Source: Paenibacillus lignilyticus
Lineage (GTDB): Bacteria; Bacillota; Bacilli; Paenibacillales; Paenibacillaceae
DNA length: 64,000 bases
Direction: 5' to 3'
Assembly (NCBI RefSeq): GCF_017942085.1
Contig: NZ_JAGKSP010000005.1
Location: 186,001 to 250,000, forward strand
The notes under the pieces: model-generated
Database searches by the model: none
The model's input: the letters and a program-made list of their open reading frames with translations, nothing else
Told to the model about the DNA's origin: nothing
Part shown: positions 44,790-53,897 of the stretch, piece after piece
Layout: each line of letters begins with the position of its first letter
How positions within the stretch are numbered: position 1 is the first letter of the stretch
Position numbers and translations under genes: made by a program

Positions 44790-46490
44790 GTGCTAAATTA
44801 CAACTCAGAGCTTCTATACACCGGTTCGGATGAAGTATTAGTTGAGAATCAGGAGCAATATATAAGTGAGCTGCGCGAACGGTTATCTGAATTAAGGGAT
44901 TTGTCCAAGACCGGGGAGGACAAGATTTCCCGTGAGATAGCCAGACAAGTCTATCGGATTGTGCATTCGATCAAAGGCAGCGCGCCTATTTTGGGTTTCG
45001 ACAGAATCGGAAGCATGGCCGCTCAGATGATCAGCGAGTGGGAATGGACGCAAGAGGAGGCAGAGGAGCCTAATCCGCATGTGACCCTGCAGCTACAATT
45101 CAAGCAAAGCTCCCGAGAGTTGGTTAAGCTTCTTCCGGCACTGGAACAAGAGTTGGAGAGCGGTACAAGCGGTAGCAAGTCAAGTCATGTCCAACAGCAT
45201 AACCGAAACCCGGACATCGAAATGCAGCTGGACAAACGCATTTTAATCATTGAAGATGATCATATTTTGCGTACTTACTTGGCGCGAAGACTCTTCTTGG
45301 ATGGGTATCAGGTCGATGAAGCTTCTAACGTAGAGGATGCGATTACATTGCTTCGCGTCCATCGCTATCAGCTTATAACGCTCGACTTAATGATGTATCC
45401 TAAGAGCGGCTACGAAATTTTCGAAATCCTTAAAGAAGATATGATGATCCGTTGGATACCCATGATTGTCTTATCCGGTCGTGATGATATTCGGGATAAG
45501 GTACGTTGTTTTCAAATGGGAGCGGATGATTATGTAGTCAAACCGTTTCATTATGATGAGCTGTGCGCACGTGTTCGAAGATTGATTGAGCGCAACCAAG
45601 AATTCAACTTCATGGCTTTTCACGATCCGCTTACAGGGCTCTTCAATCGGCGCTACATGGATAAACAAATGCAGCTTGAGCTCTCTCGGGTCAACCGTTA
45701 TCCTTCGCCGATTTCAATGGTCATTCTGGATATCGATTATTTCAAAGCGATAAATGATAATTTCGGGCATCAAATTGGCGATATGGTGCTGCAGAGCTTT
45801 AGCAATCTTCTGATAAGCAAGCTTCGCAAATCAGATATGGTCGCCAGATGGGGCGGAGAAGAATTTATGCTCATTATGCCCGGCACGCGCGATACCGAAG
45901 CAGTAAGCTTAGTAGAATCGATCCTGACCCATGTCCGTCAACATCCGATCTTTGCCGATAATAATCGAAATACGTTTATTACGTTCTCAGCAGGCGTTGT
46001 GCAATGGAGACCGCAGTGCAGCATCGCTGTCTGGACCCGCCATGCTGACTTTGCACTCTATAAAGCGAAGCGCACCGGGAGAAACCGCGTCGTTAAATCG
46101 TCTCTTCGAAATTCGGTTGCGAAGAAGATTCTGGTCGTGGAAGATGATCGCGTGCTAAGACGAATGATCGTGGAAGTAGTGAAGGGCTGCTCCGAGCAAG
46201 TGCTGGAAGCAACGAATGGACTCGATGCCTATGAGCTGCTGACCAAAGAAGAGATAGATTTATGTATCTTGGATTTCAATATGCCGAATCTGGATGGGTT
46301 GTCTATGCTTCGGAGAGTGGGGCAAGAGGGGAACGTTTCGAAGCGAACGAAATTTCTGATGGTATCCGGCAATGAAAGCCATCATAATATGAAGGCAGCC
46401 ATAACATTAGGAGCCGATGGTTACATTACGAAGCCATTCACATTTCCGGATTTGAAGAAGAAGGTTATGTCATTGTTACAGCTGAGATAA
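44790..46490 (+). CDS. Hpt-REC-GGDEF-REC signalling protein
   Basis: 566 residues, cytosolic. An Hpt domain (phospho-His59 in VHSIKGSA), a first receiver domain (about 150-265, phospho-Asp in ITLDLMM), a GGDEF diguanylate cyclase (RWGGEEF with intact upstream RKSD inhibitory site, DIDYFKAINDNFGH), and a second receiver (about 445-560, CILDFNMPNLDG). Starts with GTG behind AAGGAG. It would make cyclic di-GMP under phosphorelay control; no cognate kinase is adjacent. Confidence 0.88.
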   Translation: MLNYNSELLYTGSDEVLVENQEQYISELRERLSELRDLSKTGEDKISREIARQVYRIVHSIKGSAPILGFDRIGSMAAQMISEWEWTQEEAEEPNPHVTLQLQFKQSSRELVKLLPALEQELESGTSGSKSSHVQQHNRNPDIEMQLDKRILIIEDDHILRTYLARRLFLDGYQVDEASNVEDAITLLRVHRYQLITLDLMMYPKSGYEIFEILKEDMMIRWIPMIVLSGRDDIRDKVRCFQMGADDYVVKPFHYDELCARVRRLIERNQEFNFMAFHDPLTGLFNRRYMDKQMQLELSRVNRYPSPISMVILDIDYFKAINDNFGHQIGDMVLQSFSNLLISKLRKSDMVARWGGEEFMLIMPGTRDTEAVSLVESILTHVRQHPIFADNNRNTFITFSAGVVQWRPQCSIAVWTRHADFALYKAKRTGRNRVVKSSLRNSVAKKILVVEDDRVLRRMIVEVVKGCSEQVLEATNGLDAYELLTKEEIDLCILDFNMPNLDGLSMLRRVGQEGNVSKRTKFLMVSGNESHHNMKAAITLGADGYITKPFTFPDLKKKVMSLLQLR

Positions 46491-46511
46491 AAGTTTCCGG
46501 AGGATACACGA

Positions 46512-46940
46512 ATGAACACCGCGATTACCGTAGTAAGAAGAATACCGACACTGGCTGAATATAAGCAGCTTTGCCAAGGCGTGGGGTGGAACGACTACAT
46601 GAATTTCGATGTAGCGGAAGAATCATTAAGCCGTTCCTTATTTGGCGTAGTCATCGAGGATCAAGGTCAACCCATCGGCATGGGACGAGTGGTCGGAGAT
46701 GGCCGCATTTATTTCTATATTCAAGACATTGTGGTGCTGCCGAGTCATCAGAACCGAGGAATCGGCAGGATGATCATGGAAACGATCAAACAATACGTGG
46801 AAGTCCACGCACCTGAGAAAGCGTTTGTCGGCTTGTTTGCGGCACAAGGCAAAGAATCGTTTTACACCAAATACGGATTCCAGAACCATGAAGGACTGAC
46901 CGGAATGTTTGGCGTCATTCATAATGGCCAATTGAGCTAA
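46512..46940 (+). CDS. GNAT family N-acetyltransferase
   Basis: 142 residues. Acetyl-CoA motif VLPSHQNRGIGRMIMETI with the usual Q/RxxGxG/A pattern, then YTKYGFQNHEGLTGMF. Small-molecule amine acetyltransferase of unknown substrate. It follows the GGDEF gene by 21 bases with GGAGG. Its stop overlaps the convergent MFS gene by 4 bases. Confidence 0.85.
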   Translation: MNTAITVVRRIPTLAEYKQLCQGVGWNDYMNFDVAEESLSRSLFGVVIEDQGQPIGMGRVVGDGRIYFYIQDIVVLPSHQNRGIGRMIMETIKQYVEVHAPEKAFVGLFAAQGKESFYTKYGFQNHEGLTGMFGVIHNGQLS

Positions 46941-48121
46941 TCTTTGAATATCGTACGGCTGCCCGTGACTTTCGCTGTTTCATTGTTTCGCTGAATCCAG
47001 AACACAATCGCAAAAACAACGATACATACGAAGGTAAGCATAAAGTTGTATAGAAACATCTTGCGCATGCCTACTGCTTCGCTCGCGATCCCGCCTGCTA
47101 AGCTGCCGATAATACGGGCAACGCCAAGCGTTAATAGTCCGTTAAGCGTTTGACCGCTCGCTTTAAGCTCATTCGGCACTTCCTTATTGATGACATTCGC
47201 CATCGTGACGGACAATACGATAAAGATCAATCCATGCAGCGCTTGAGTCGGCAACAGCCAGACAGGGTCGTGAATCGCCGAGAACAGATACCACCGAAGA
47301 GCAGCTGCTACTCCGGCCCCGAGCAAGATGTGCGAGGTTCGAACACGCCGGAAGATCTGTTTAGACATGAGCAGGAAGGGCACTTCGCTTAAGGAAGAGA
47401 TGACCATCGACCAGCCAAGCCAAGCGCTGTCGCCGCCCATTTCCTTGAAGTATAGCGGGAAGAACGCATAATAGTAGCCAAGTGTAATTTGAAAAACAAA
47501 GTTGGCACTTAGGTATAGCATTAATTTCCGATTCCGGAAGAGGACCCAAAGCGGCATTTTGCGATTTCGGGCTTGATGGCCTTCGATCTTCGGGAACCGC
47601 AGCGCCAGTAAGAAACAACAGGCAAGAATAATCGCATAGACGCCAAACAGCCAATCGATTCGTTTCTCTGCGATGAGTCCGAATATGATCGACATTGCTG
47701 CAAAACCGAACGTTCCGCCCATTCGGATCAGGCTAAAGTTTCCTTTGCCGCGTTTATCCAGCGTCTCTAACGTAACCGCATCGGTTAACGCAAATATCGG
47801 AGATTGAAAGAACGTAAAGATACAGATAAATACCAGTAAAAATACGAAATGATTGGATAGCGGATAGAGCAGTACGGTAAGGCCGGTACCCACGATTAGG
47901 AAGAGCAGGATACTGTTCTTCGTCCGGGCTCGGTCACTGAATAGCCCCCATATCGGCTGAGCAAGGATCGCAACCAGCGGACCGAGTCCGAGCAAGGTGC
48001 CAATCTGCGATTGCGTGAAACCGATGTGCTGAAAGTAAAGCGGAATAAATGTACCATACACGGCATTGGCCATGTAGAAGAATACGTAGAAAAAGACGAA
48101 GTAAGTGAGATTGATCGGCAT
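46937..48121 (-). CDS. MFS transporter
   Basis: 394 residues, 12 predicted membrane segments, LacY/nucleoside-permease-like MFS subgroup (FFYVFFYMANAVYGTFIPLYFQHIG at the N-terminus; GLFSDRARTKN between helices 2 and 3). Start ATG behind AAGGAAGG. Possibly exports or imports a sugar or nucleoside; cannot be resolved. Confidence 0.82.
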   Translation of the reverse strand: MPINLTYFVFFYVFFYMANAVYGTFIPLYFQHIGFTQSQIGTLLGLGPLVAILAQPIWGLFSDRARTKNSILLFLIVGTGLTVLLYPLSNHFVFLLVFICIFTFFQSPIFALTDAVTLETLDKRGKGNFSLIRMGGTFGFAAMSIIFGLIAEKRIDWLFGVYAIILACCFLLALRFPKIEGHQARNRKMPLWVLFRNRKLMLYLSANFVFQITLGYYYAFFPLYFKEMGGDSAWLGWSMVISSLSEVPFLLMSKQIFRRVRTSHILLGAGVAAALRWYLFSAIHDPVWLLPTQALHGLIFIVLSVTMANVINKEVPNELKASGQTLNGLLTLGVARIIGSLAGGIASEAVGMRKMFLYNFMLTFVCIVVFAIVFWIQRNNETAKVTGSRTIFKD

Positions 48122-48222
48122 GACGTACCTTCCTTCATGAACGGCTTAAGAGTGATAACACTTGTAGTAGTTCCTCGCAAGACTGTCGATTCCTGCAAGC
48201 GGGATAGGTTTGGTAATAACGA

Positions 48223-48255
48223 AAACCAAGGCTGCCGGTATGGCAGCCTTGGTTT
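48223..48255. terminator. Terminator of the permease pair
   Basis: AAACCAAGGCTGCC, loop GGTAT, exact reverse complement ending GGTTT. Confidence 0.8.
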
Positions 48256-48262
48256 ATTTCGT

Positions 48263-49183
48263 TTAGATATGCGAGAACTTCGCGAATTTCTTGCGATACA
48301 GCTTCTCCAAACCGACGGAGATGAGATGGAAGCCGAGAATATAAATGATGTAGAGGGCAAGCGGTATGAACAGAATCCATTGGTAAATAAACAGATTGTT
48401 TCTGGCCTGACCGATAAGACCGCTCCATTCATTCGTGCGGCTTACGTATTGGATAGGATCGAAATATTGAGTCGTACCGCCAACGAAAATGTTGAATATC
48501 GCCAATTGCCCGAACAATCCCAGAATGAGTACGACTTCTTGTACAAACAAGATGACGAAGCTTTCTTTCATATGCGGAAAGATGTGAGAACGGACTATCG
48601 TCATGTGACCGGCGCCGATCGACTTTGCCGACAGCACGAATTGGCGTTCTCTCACGATCATCGTTTTCTCCTTCATTGTCGAAGCTACTGACGGGATGCC
48701 GACAACGGTTAAGACGATGGCAACGATTAACGCCATATAGAAGGGAGAAGTGGATGGATTCATGGTAATGCCGATCATGATCATCCAGACGATAATGAAG
48801 ATCGGAATCCCATTGAGAACATTCCAGAGCGGGAACGGCTTCGAGCCGGGTTTCCTCTCTTTCCCGATGTAGCCAAGGAACAGACCGATCAACCCGCCAA
48901 TGATTACGCGCGTTATGGCCACTGCAAGCGATAGGAAGATCGTATATTTCGAACCTGCAAGCAATTTCGCCATCATATCGTAGCCGTCTTTATCGGTTCC
49001 GAAAAGGAAATTATCGTTTGGCGGAGCAGGAGGCACATAGAGGGTGCTGTGTCCATCCGCATCGACGACATAATCGGTTTCGAAATGATCGTTAAGATCA
49101 TGAGGCGCAAAATAGTGCCCGAAAAGCGATGCGGCAATCATCATCAAGGTGATGATCAGACCGGCCAGCAATGTTTTATTCAT
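48263..49183 (-). CDS. Dpp/Opp-type ABC transporter permease, DppC-like
   Basis: 306 residues, six membrane segments; the region LFGTDKDGYDMMAKLLAGSKYTIFLSLAVAI is the DppC hallmark. Starts in an ATGA overlap with the upstream permease. No binding protein or ATPase gene accompanies the pair, unlike ordinary oligopeptide operons. Confidence 0.82.
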   Translation of the reverse strand: MNKTLLAGLIITLMMIAASLFGHYFAPHDLNDHFETDYVVDADGHSTLYVPPAPPNDNFLFGTDKDGYDMMAKLLAGSKYTIFLSLAVAITRVIIGGLIGLFLGYIGKERKPGSKPFPLWNVLNGIPIFIIVWMIMIGITMNPSTSPFYMALIVAIVLTVVGIPSVASTMKEKTMIVRERQFVLSAKSIGAGHMTIVRSHIFPHMKESFVILFVQEVVLILGLFGQLAIFNIFVGGTTQYFDPIQYVSRTNEWSGLIGQARNNLFIYQWILFIPLALYIIYILGFHLISVGLEKLYRKKFAKFSHI

Positions 49184-50067
49184 CGTACAAACACCTTCTC
49201 CCAGCCGAATACGACTATTTTCAACAGCGCATAGATGATGGCATATAGCAGCAGCAGCGTGAGAATCCCGTTCACGACAAGACTGTATTGGTAGCCCTCA
49301 TAAGCAAACGCGTTAGAAAAAACAAGCAGCGTCACGCCATTTAAATTGTATAGATATTCAAAGATGAATAGGTTGCCGAATAAGATTCCCATGAACTTGT
49401 GCAGATCAGCTTTGACGAACGGAAGCACATTCGGCAGGGCATGATAGAACACAATGTAGGTTTTCCCAAGTCCGCGTGCCTTTGCGAAGTTGATGTAATC
49501 TTCGGTTAACGTATGGCTCATATGCAAAGCGACATTTCGGATCATATAAATGGCTGGTATAATGATCGTAGATATTAATGGAAGTGCGACCGCCGGATCA
49601 TCGGTGGAGAAGCTTGCCACTTGGAAGATAACGATTCCGGTTTCGGAAGCGATAAATACGATCAGAAATTGAAGCAGGAGCACGATGACGAAATCCGGGA
49701 ATACACTCGTTAACTCCAAGATGCGTTTCAGCCAAACTGCGCGTGAGACTGCAAAATAAACGCCAAGAATAATGCCAAGCGTCATGCCCACCACAGCTCC
49801 GATAATCATGTACGTGAAGGTGACGAAGAAGCTGCTGCCGATCTGCTCCCAGAACGATAATTCCGTTTTGCCGGAAAAGTATTGAAAGGAGTATCCGCTC
49901 CAAAGTCCGTTAATATAGCTGTGAATGCTGGAGAAACCTTTCGCCCAGTGGAATTGAAGCGAACTGTCCAAGCTGTCTGGCACAAGCACGGCAGGGAACA
50001 TGGCGAAGAGAAGAACGAACAGTAAAATACCGGGAATAACTAACGATAGTTGGATTGTTTTTGACAT
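49180..50067 (-). CDS. Dpp/Opp-type ABC transporter permease, DppB-like
   Basis: 295 residues, six membrane segments, with EAA-like loop NFAKARGLGKTYIVFYHALPN. Partner of the downstream DppC-like permease. Ribosome site AAAGGAAG. Has its own promoter at 50118-50145. Confidence 0.82.
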   Translation of the reverse strand: MSKTIQLSLVIPGILLFVLLFAMFPAVLVPDSLDSSLQFHWAKGFSSIHSYINGLWSGYSFQYFSGKTELSFWEQIGSSFFVTFTYMIIGAVVGMTLGIILGVYFAVSRAVWLKRILELTSVFPDFVIVLLLQFLIVFIASETGIVIFQVASFSTDDPAVALPLISTIIIPAIYMIRNVALHMSHTLTEDYINFAKARGLGKTYIVFYHALPNVLPFVKADLHKFMGILFGNLFIFEYLYNLNGVTLLVFSNAFAYEGYQYSLVVNGILTLLLLYAIIYALLKIVVFGWEKVFVR

Positions 50068-50117
50068 TCAGGATTCGCTTCCTTTCTAATAGATTTCCAG
50101 ATGGGATCATTTTATAA

Positions 50118-50145
50118 AGTATAGCGGCTTGCGCAATAATTACAA
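50118..50145 (-). promoter_or_regulatory. Sigma-A-type promoter of the permease pair
   Basis: On the minus strand TTGTAA, 16 bases, TATACT, about 50 bases upstream of the start codon. Confidence 0.55.
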
Positions 50146-50250
50146 GACTTGACGAATTGCGACAATTCTCAACATCTTGATGCGTAAATGTTTACATATG
50201 ATTGTTAATTTTTTGTGAAGGCATCCGTGATTTGATTGGAGGGGGAAGTG

Positions 50251-51438
50251 ATGAATTACGATTTCGATCAGGCGATAGCACGCAGGGACAAATCCAGCTT
50301 GAAGTGGGATGCGGTCAAAAGGACTGCCGAACACCAAGAAATCATTCCGATGTGGGTGGCGGATATGGATTTCACTTCGCCGCCGGAAGTGATTGCAGCG
50401 CTCAAAGAGCGGGTGGAACACGGGGTATTCGGCTATTCGTTCCGTTCGGATTCTTATCTGGAGTCGATTGTTTCGTGGCTGAACAACAGGCATCGGTGGA
50501 CAGTGGCCGAAGAGTGGATTGCGCATAGTCCGGATGTGATTGCAGCTCTATCGTTGATTATGAGCACCTTTACTGAAGCGGGAGATAAGATTGTCGTGCA
50601 ATCTCCGGTTTACAATTTTGCCCGAATGGTTGAGGCGCAAGGTCGTGAAGTGGTCTATAATCCGCTGAAGTTTCATAATGGCCGGTATGAAATGGATTAT
50701 GAGGACTTGGAAGCGAAAATAGACAGCCATGTGAAGATGCTCATTCTCTGCAGCCCGCACAATCCGGTAGGTCGGGTATGGGAGCGAGAGGAATTGGTTC
50801 GTTTAGGGAATATTTGTAGGAAGCATCATATTCTTGTCGTTGCGGATGAGATTCATTGCGATTTGGTTTACGACGGACATCTGCATATTCCATACGCTTC
50901 GTTATCGGAGGCGTTCGCGAATCATTCGTTCACCTGTATATCGCCGAGCAAAACATTCAATTTACTGAGCTTCCATGCCTCAAGCGTTATTATTCCGAAT
51001 CCGGCGCTGCGGGAGAAATTCAATCAAGAGCTGAATGCCCGGGGCATCTCGTCACCTAATACGTTAGGTCTGGTTGCATTAGAGAGTGCTTATCGGTATG
51101 GTGAAGAATGGCTGAATCAATTGCTTCACTACTTGCAAGGCAATGCGCGGTTTCTGGTTCGATATGCAGAAGAACATCTTCCGGAGATCCGCGTGATTGA
51201 ATCAGAGGGCACTTATCTGGTCTGGCTCGATTGTCGTGCACTTCACTTATCGGTTAAGGAACTGGATGAACTGTTTGCGGATAAAGCGGAAGTTGTTCTA
51301 AGTTCGGGGGCCCAGTTCGGACTCGAAGGTGAAGGGTTTATGCGGATGAATATAGCTTGTCCGCGAGCCGTGCTGGAGCAAGCACTGGAACGGATTGCAG
51401 ATGCTGTCCGATCTTTGCGTACAATAGAGGGTAAGTAA
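50251..51438 (+). CDS. PatB/MalY-type PLP-dependent C-S lyase/aminotransferase
   Basis: 395 residues, fold-type I. MWVADMDFTSPPEVIAAL and the PLP lysine in CISPSKTFNLLSFHAS are diagnostic for the PatB/MalY group (cystathionine beta-lyase-like). VADEIHCDLVYDG holds the PLP-ring Asp. ATG 50251 behind GGAGGGGG. It cleaves C-S bonds of cystathionine-like compounds, releasing a thiol or homocysteine. Confidence 0.88.
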   Translation: MNYDFDQAIARRDKSSLKWDAVKRTAEHQEIIPMWVADMDFTSPPEVIAALKERVEHGVFGYSFRSDSYLESIVSWLNNRHRWTVAEEWIAHSPDVIAALSLIMSTFTEAGDKIVVQSPVYNFARMVEAQGREVVYNPLKFHNGRYEMDYEDLEAKIDSHVKMLILCSPHNPVGRVWEREELVRLGNICRKHHILVVADEIHCDLVYDGHLHIPYASLSEAFANHSFTCISPSKTFNLLSFHASSVIIPNPALREKFNQELNARGISSPNTLGLVALESAYRYGEEWLNQLLHYLQGNARFLVRYAEEHLPEIRVIESEGTYLVWLDCRALHLSVKELDELFADKAEVVLSSGAQFGLEGEGFMRMNIACPRAVLEQALERIADAVRSLRTIEGK

Positions 51439-51492
51439 TATAGAAGACAAGTATCGTTGGTTCGATGGCGAACTTAAGATGGAGGAAATAAG

Positions 51493-52974
51493 ATGACTGA
51501 ACCTACAGCAACACCGCAAGTGGGATGGAACTTTGACAACAGCTATGCTCGTTTGCCGGAGTCTTTCTTTAAGCGGCATAATCCAAGCCAAGTACATGAT
51601 CCGGAGTTGGTTATTCTGAATAAGCGGCTGGCGGCATCGCTTGGACTGCATGTTGAAGCGCTGCAAACAGCTGACAGCATTGCCGTATTTGGCGGCAACG
51701 AGATTCCGGAAGGCGCAGTGCCGCTGGCGCAAGCCTACGCCGGTCATCAGTTCGGACATTTCACGATGCTCGGTGACGGGCGGGCTATTCTGCTTGGCGA
51801 ACAAATCACCCCTTTGGGCGATCGTGTCGATATTCAATTGAAAGGACCGGGCAGAACGCCGTATTCCCGCCGAGGGGATGGACGGGCGGCGCTTGGTCCG
51901 ATGCTGCGCGAATACATTATTAGTGAAGCCATGCATGCATTGGGGATTCCATCTACGCGCAGCCTTGCAGTCGTGACAACGGGCGAACCGGTGTACCGCG
52001 AAACGGAGCTGCCCGGAGCCGTTCTAACCCGCGTGGCTGCGAGTCATATTCGCGTCGGCACGTTCCAATACGCAGCGAATTGGTGCACGCTTGACGATTT
52101 ATGTGCGCTGGCGGATTATACGCTTGAGCGTCATTACCCGGAAGCGGTCGCAGCTGAAGTCGATAACCGCTATCTTGCTCTGTTGAAAGCCGTTATTTCG
52201 AAGCAAGCGGAGCTTATAGCCAAGTGGCAGCTCGTTGGCTTCATTCACGGCGTCATGAACACGGACAACATGGCATTAAGCGGAGAGACCATCGATTATG
52301 GCCCTTGTGCATTCATGGATGCGTACGACCCGTCGACGGTATTCAGTTCGATCGATTCACAGGGGCGTTATGCCTATGGGAATCAGCCGAAGATTGCGGC
52401 ATGGAATCTGGCTCGTTTCGCCGAAACATTGCTTCCGATCCTGCATGAAACCGAAGCCGAAGCCGTCATTCTGGCAGAGGATGCAATCGGAGAATTCGCG
52501 ACGTTATTCCACTCGCATTGGTTATCCGGGATGAGAGCCAAGCTGGGAATCGTCAACGAAGAGCCGGAGGACGAGGCGCTTATCGAAGAGTTATTGACCA
52601 TGATGCATATGCATCGTGCGGATCATACGAACACGTTCCGTGCCTTGACCGAGGAGAAGCCGGAAGAGGTCGCTATGTATGATACGGAGGGATTTACGGA
52701 ATGGCTTGAGAAATGGCAAGCCAGACTTGGGCGGCAGCCGCTAACCAAGGAAGAATCGAAGCAGATTATGCGGAGCAGGAATCCGGTGATTATACCGCGC
52801 AACCACCGCGTCGAGGAAGCGTTGGACGCAGCCGTTAATCAAGGCGATTACAGTGTCATGGAGCGATTGCTGGCAGCGATTACGAATCCGTTCGAGCAAA
52901 CAGCCGAGTATGCTGATTATTGCGCAGTGCCTGCGATATCTTCACGGCCCTATCGGACCTATTGCGGAACCTAA
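51493..52974 (+). CDS. selO: Protein adenylyltransferase SelO (YdiU)
   Basis: 493 residues, close to E. coli YdiU (478). Pseudokinase fold that AMPylates proteins in redox control. Visible motifs: [28 protein letters not shown] (ATP-site Lys/Arg loop), [26 protein letters not shown] (catalytic Asp and metal Asp). It ends YRTYCGT: a Cys three residues from the end, where the animal protein has selenocysteine. Preceded by ATGGAGG. Confidence 0.93.
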   Translation: MTEPTATPQVGWNFDNSYARLPESFFKRHNPSQVHDPELVILNKRLAASLGLHVEALQTADSIAVFGGNEIPEGAVPLAQAYAGHQFGHFTMLGDGRAILLGEQITPLGDRVDIQLKGPGRTPYSRRGDGRAALGPMLREYIISEAMHALGIPSTRSLAVVTTGEPVYRETELPGAVLTRVAASHIRVGTFQYAANWCTLDDLCALADYTLERHYPEAVAAEVDNRYLALLKAVISKQAELIAKWQLVGFIHGVMNTDNMALSGETIDYGPCAFMDAYDPSTVFSSIDSQGRYAYGNQPKIAAWNLARFAETLLPILHETEAEAVILAEDAIGEFATLFHSHWLSGMRAKLGIVNEEPEDEALIEELLTMMHMHRADHTNTFRALTEEKPEEVAMYDTEGFTEWLEKWQARLGRQPLTKEESKQIMRSRNPVIIPRNHRVEEALDAAVNQGDYSVMERLLAAITNPFEQTAEYADYCAVPAISSRPYRTYCGT

Positions 52975-53010
52975 TCGATAATCTCTGAAGCAACTCCTAT
53001 CCATGGTCGG

Positions 53011-53039
53011 AAGAGCCAATATGTTGGCTCTTTTTTTTT
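53011..53039 (+). terminator. Terminator of the selO gene
   Basis: AAGAGCCAA-TATG-TTGGCTCTT followed by a long T-run. Confidence 0.9.
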
Positions 53040-53060
53040 GTCTTTAATGAGGCGATTGAG

Positions 53061-53091
53061 GTATACAAAAATGTTTGTTTTGTATACAAAA
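53061..53091. promoter_or_regulatory. GntR-type operator pair
   Basis: A perfect palindrome TTTTGTATACAAAA (53078-53091) and a second GTATACAAAA at 53061-53070; the two GTATAC cores are 21 bp apart, two helical turns. Just upstream of the -35 box of the GntR gene, so autoregulation is likely. Confidence 0.7.
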
Positions 53092-53094
53092 TCG

Positions 53095-53123
53095 TTGACG
53101 CTCGATCGCAATACAGCTAGAAT
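53095..53123 (+). promoter_or_regulatory. Sigma-A promoter of the GntR-led operon
   Basis: TTGACG, 17 bases, TAGAAT, 42 bases before the GntR start codon. Confidence 0.75.
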
Positions 53124-53164
53124 GAAGGTGAATTCAAGATGAAGAAGGAGAGACTGTCGCGACG

Positions 53165-53863
53165 ATGAATCCTCCCGGTGCGGTCAAACAAAATCTGCAG
53201 CAGAAGGTTACACAGCAAATTCGCAAAGCCATTTTGTCCGGAAAACTGCGAGCTGACGCTCATTTTGGCGAAGCGCAAATAGCAGATATGCTAGGCGTCA
53301 GTAGAAGTCCCGTACGTGAAGCGATCAAAACTTTGGAAGGGGAGGGTTTGCTCGAGACGCTGGCAACGGGAAGAACCATTGTCACCGGATTTACTCCGGC
53401 CGATTTGGCCAATCTGTATGAGCTTCGCTTCGACCTGGAGTGGAAAGCGATACAATCGCTGCATAAGAAAGGATCATTTTCCTTTCAGCACGCCGCTGAA
53501 TGCGAGAAGCTGCTTCAATATATGGAAAGCTGCACGGACTATCACGGAAGTTACATTCAGCTCGATACCCTGTTCCACCGCAAGCTTGTCGAAGCCTCAG
53601 GAAACCGTCCGCTCATCCGCATTTGGTCTACGATGATCCAAACCATCCTCACCTTGCAGGAAATTACGAACGAACAGATCGATCAAGCACAAATGAATGA
53701 GTTAACCCGCGTACACCGCGCCATTTATCAATCGATCAAAGACGGCACTCCCCGCTTGACGAAGACGCTGCTCCATAAGCATATCCAGCAAGGCGTCGAC
53801 ATCGTAACGCGTATCTTGGAAGCCAACATGTTGAAGCATATCGAATTCGATGGAATCCATTAA
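53165..53863 (+). CDS. GntR family regulator, FadR/FCD subfamily
   Basis: 232 residues. N-terminal winged helix KVTQQIRKAILSGKLRADAHFGEAQIADMLGVSRSPVREAIKTLEGEGLL, then an all-helical FCD effector domain (LYELRFDLEWKAIQSL; DTLFHRKLVEASGN with metal-binding Asp/His). FCD regulators usually bind sugar acids, fitting the acid-sugar dehydratase that follows. Probably binds the TTTTGTATACAAAA site upstream. Confidence 0.88.
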   Translation: MNPPGAVKQNLQQKVTQQIRKAILSGKLRADAHFGEAQIADMLGVSRSPVREAIKTLEGEGLLETLATGRTIVTGFTPADLANLYELRFDLEWKAIQSLHKKGSFSFQHAAECEKLLQYMESCTDYHGSYIQLDTLFHRKLVEASGNRPLIRIWSTMIQTILTLQEITNEQIDQAQMNELTRVHRAIYQSIKDGTPRLTKTLLHKHIQQGVDIVTRILEANMLKHIEFDGIH

Positions 53864-53897
53864 AAGGATTTCCCACTACATTCCGGAGGCTGATCGC

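Noticed and set aside
50153..50195. Short inverted repeats (GAATTG-CGA-CAATTC, GTAAA-TG-TTTAC) before the PatB gene
   Set aside because: Short, AT-rich and without a candidate regulator; could be chance.
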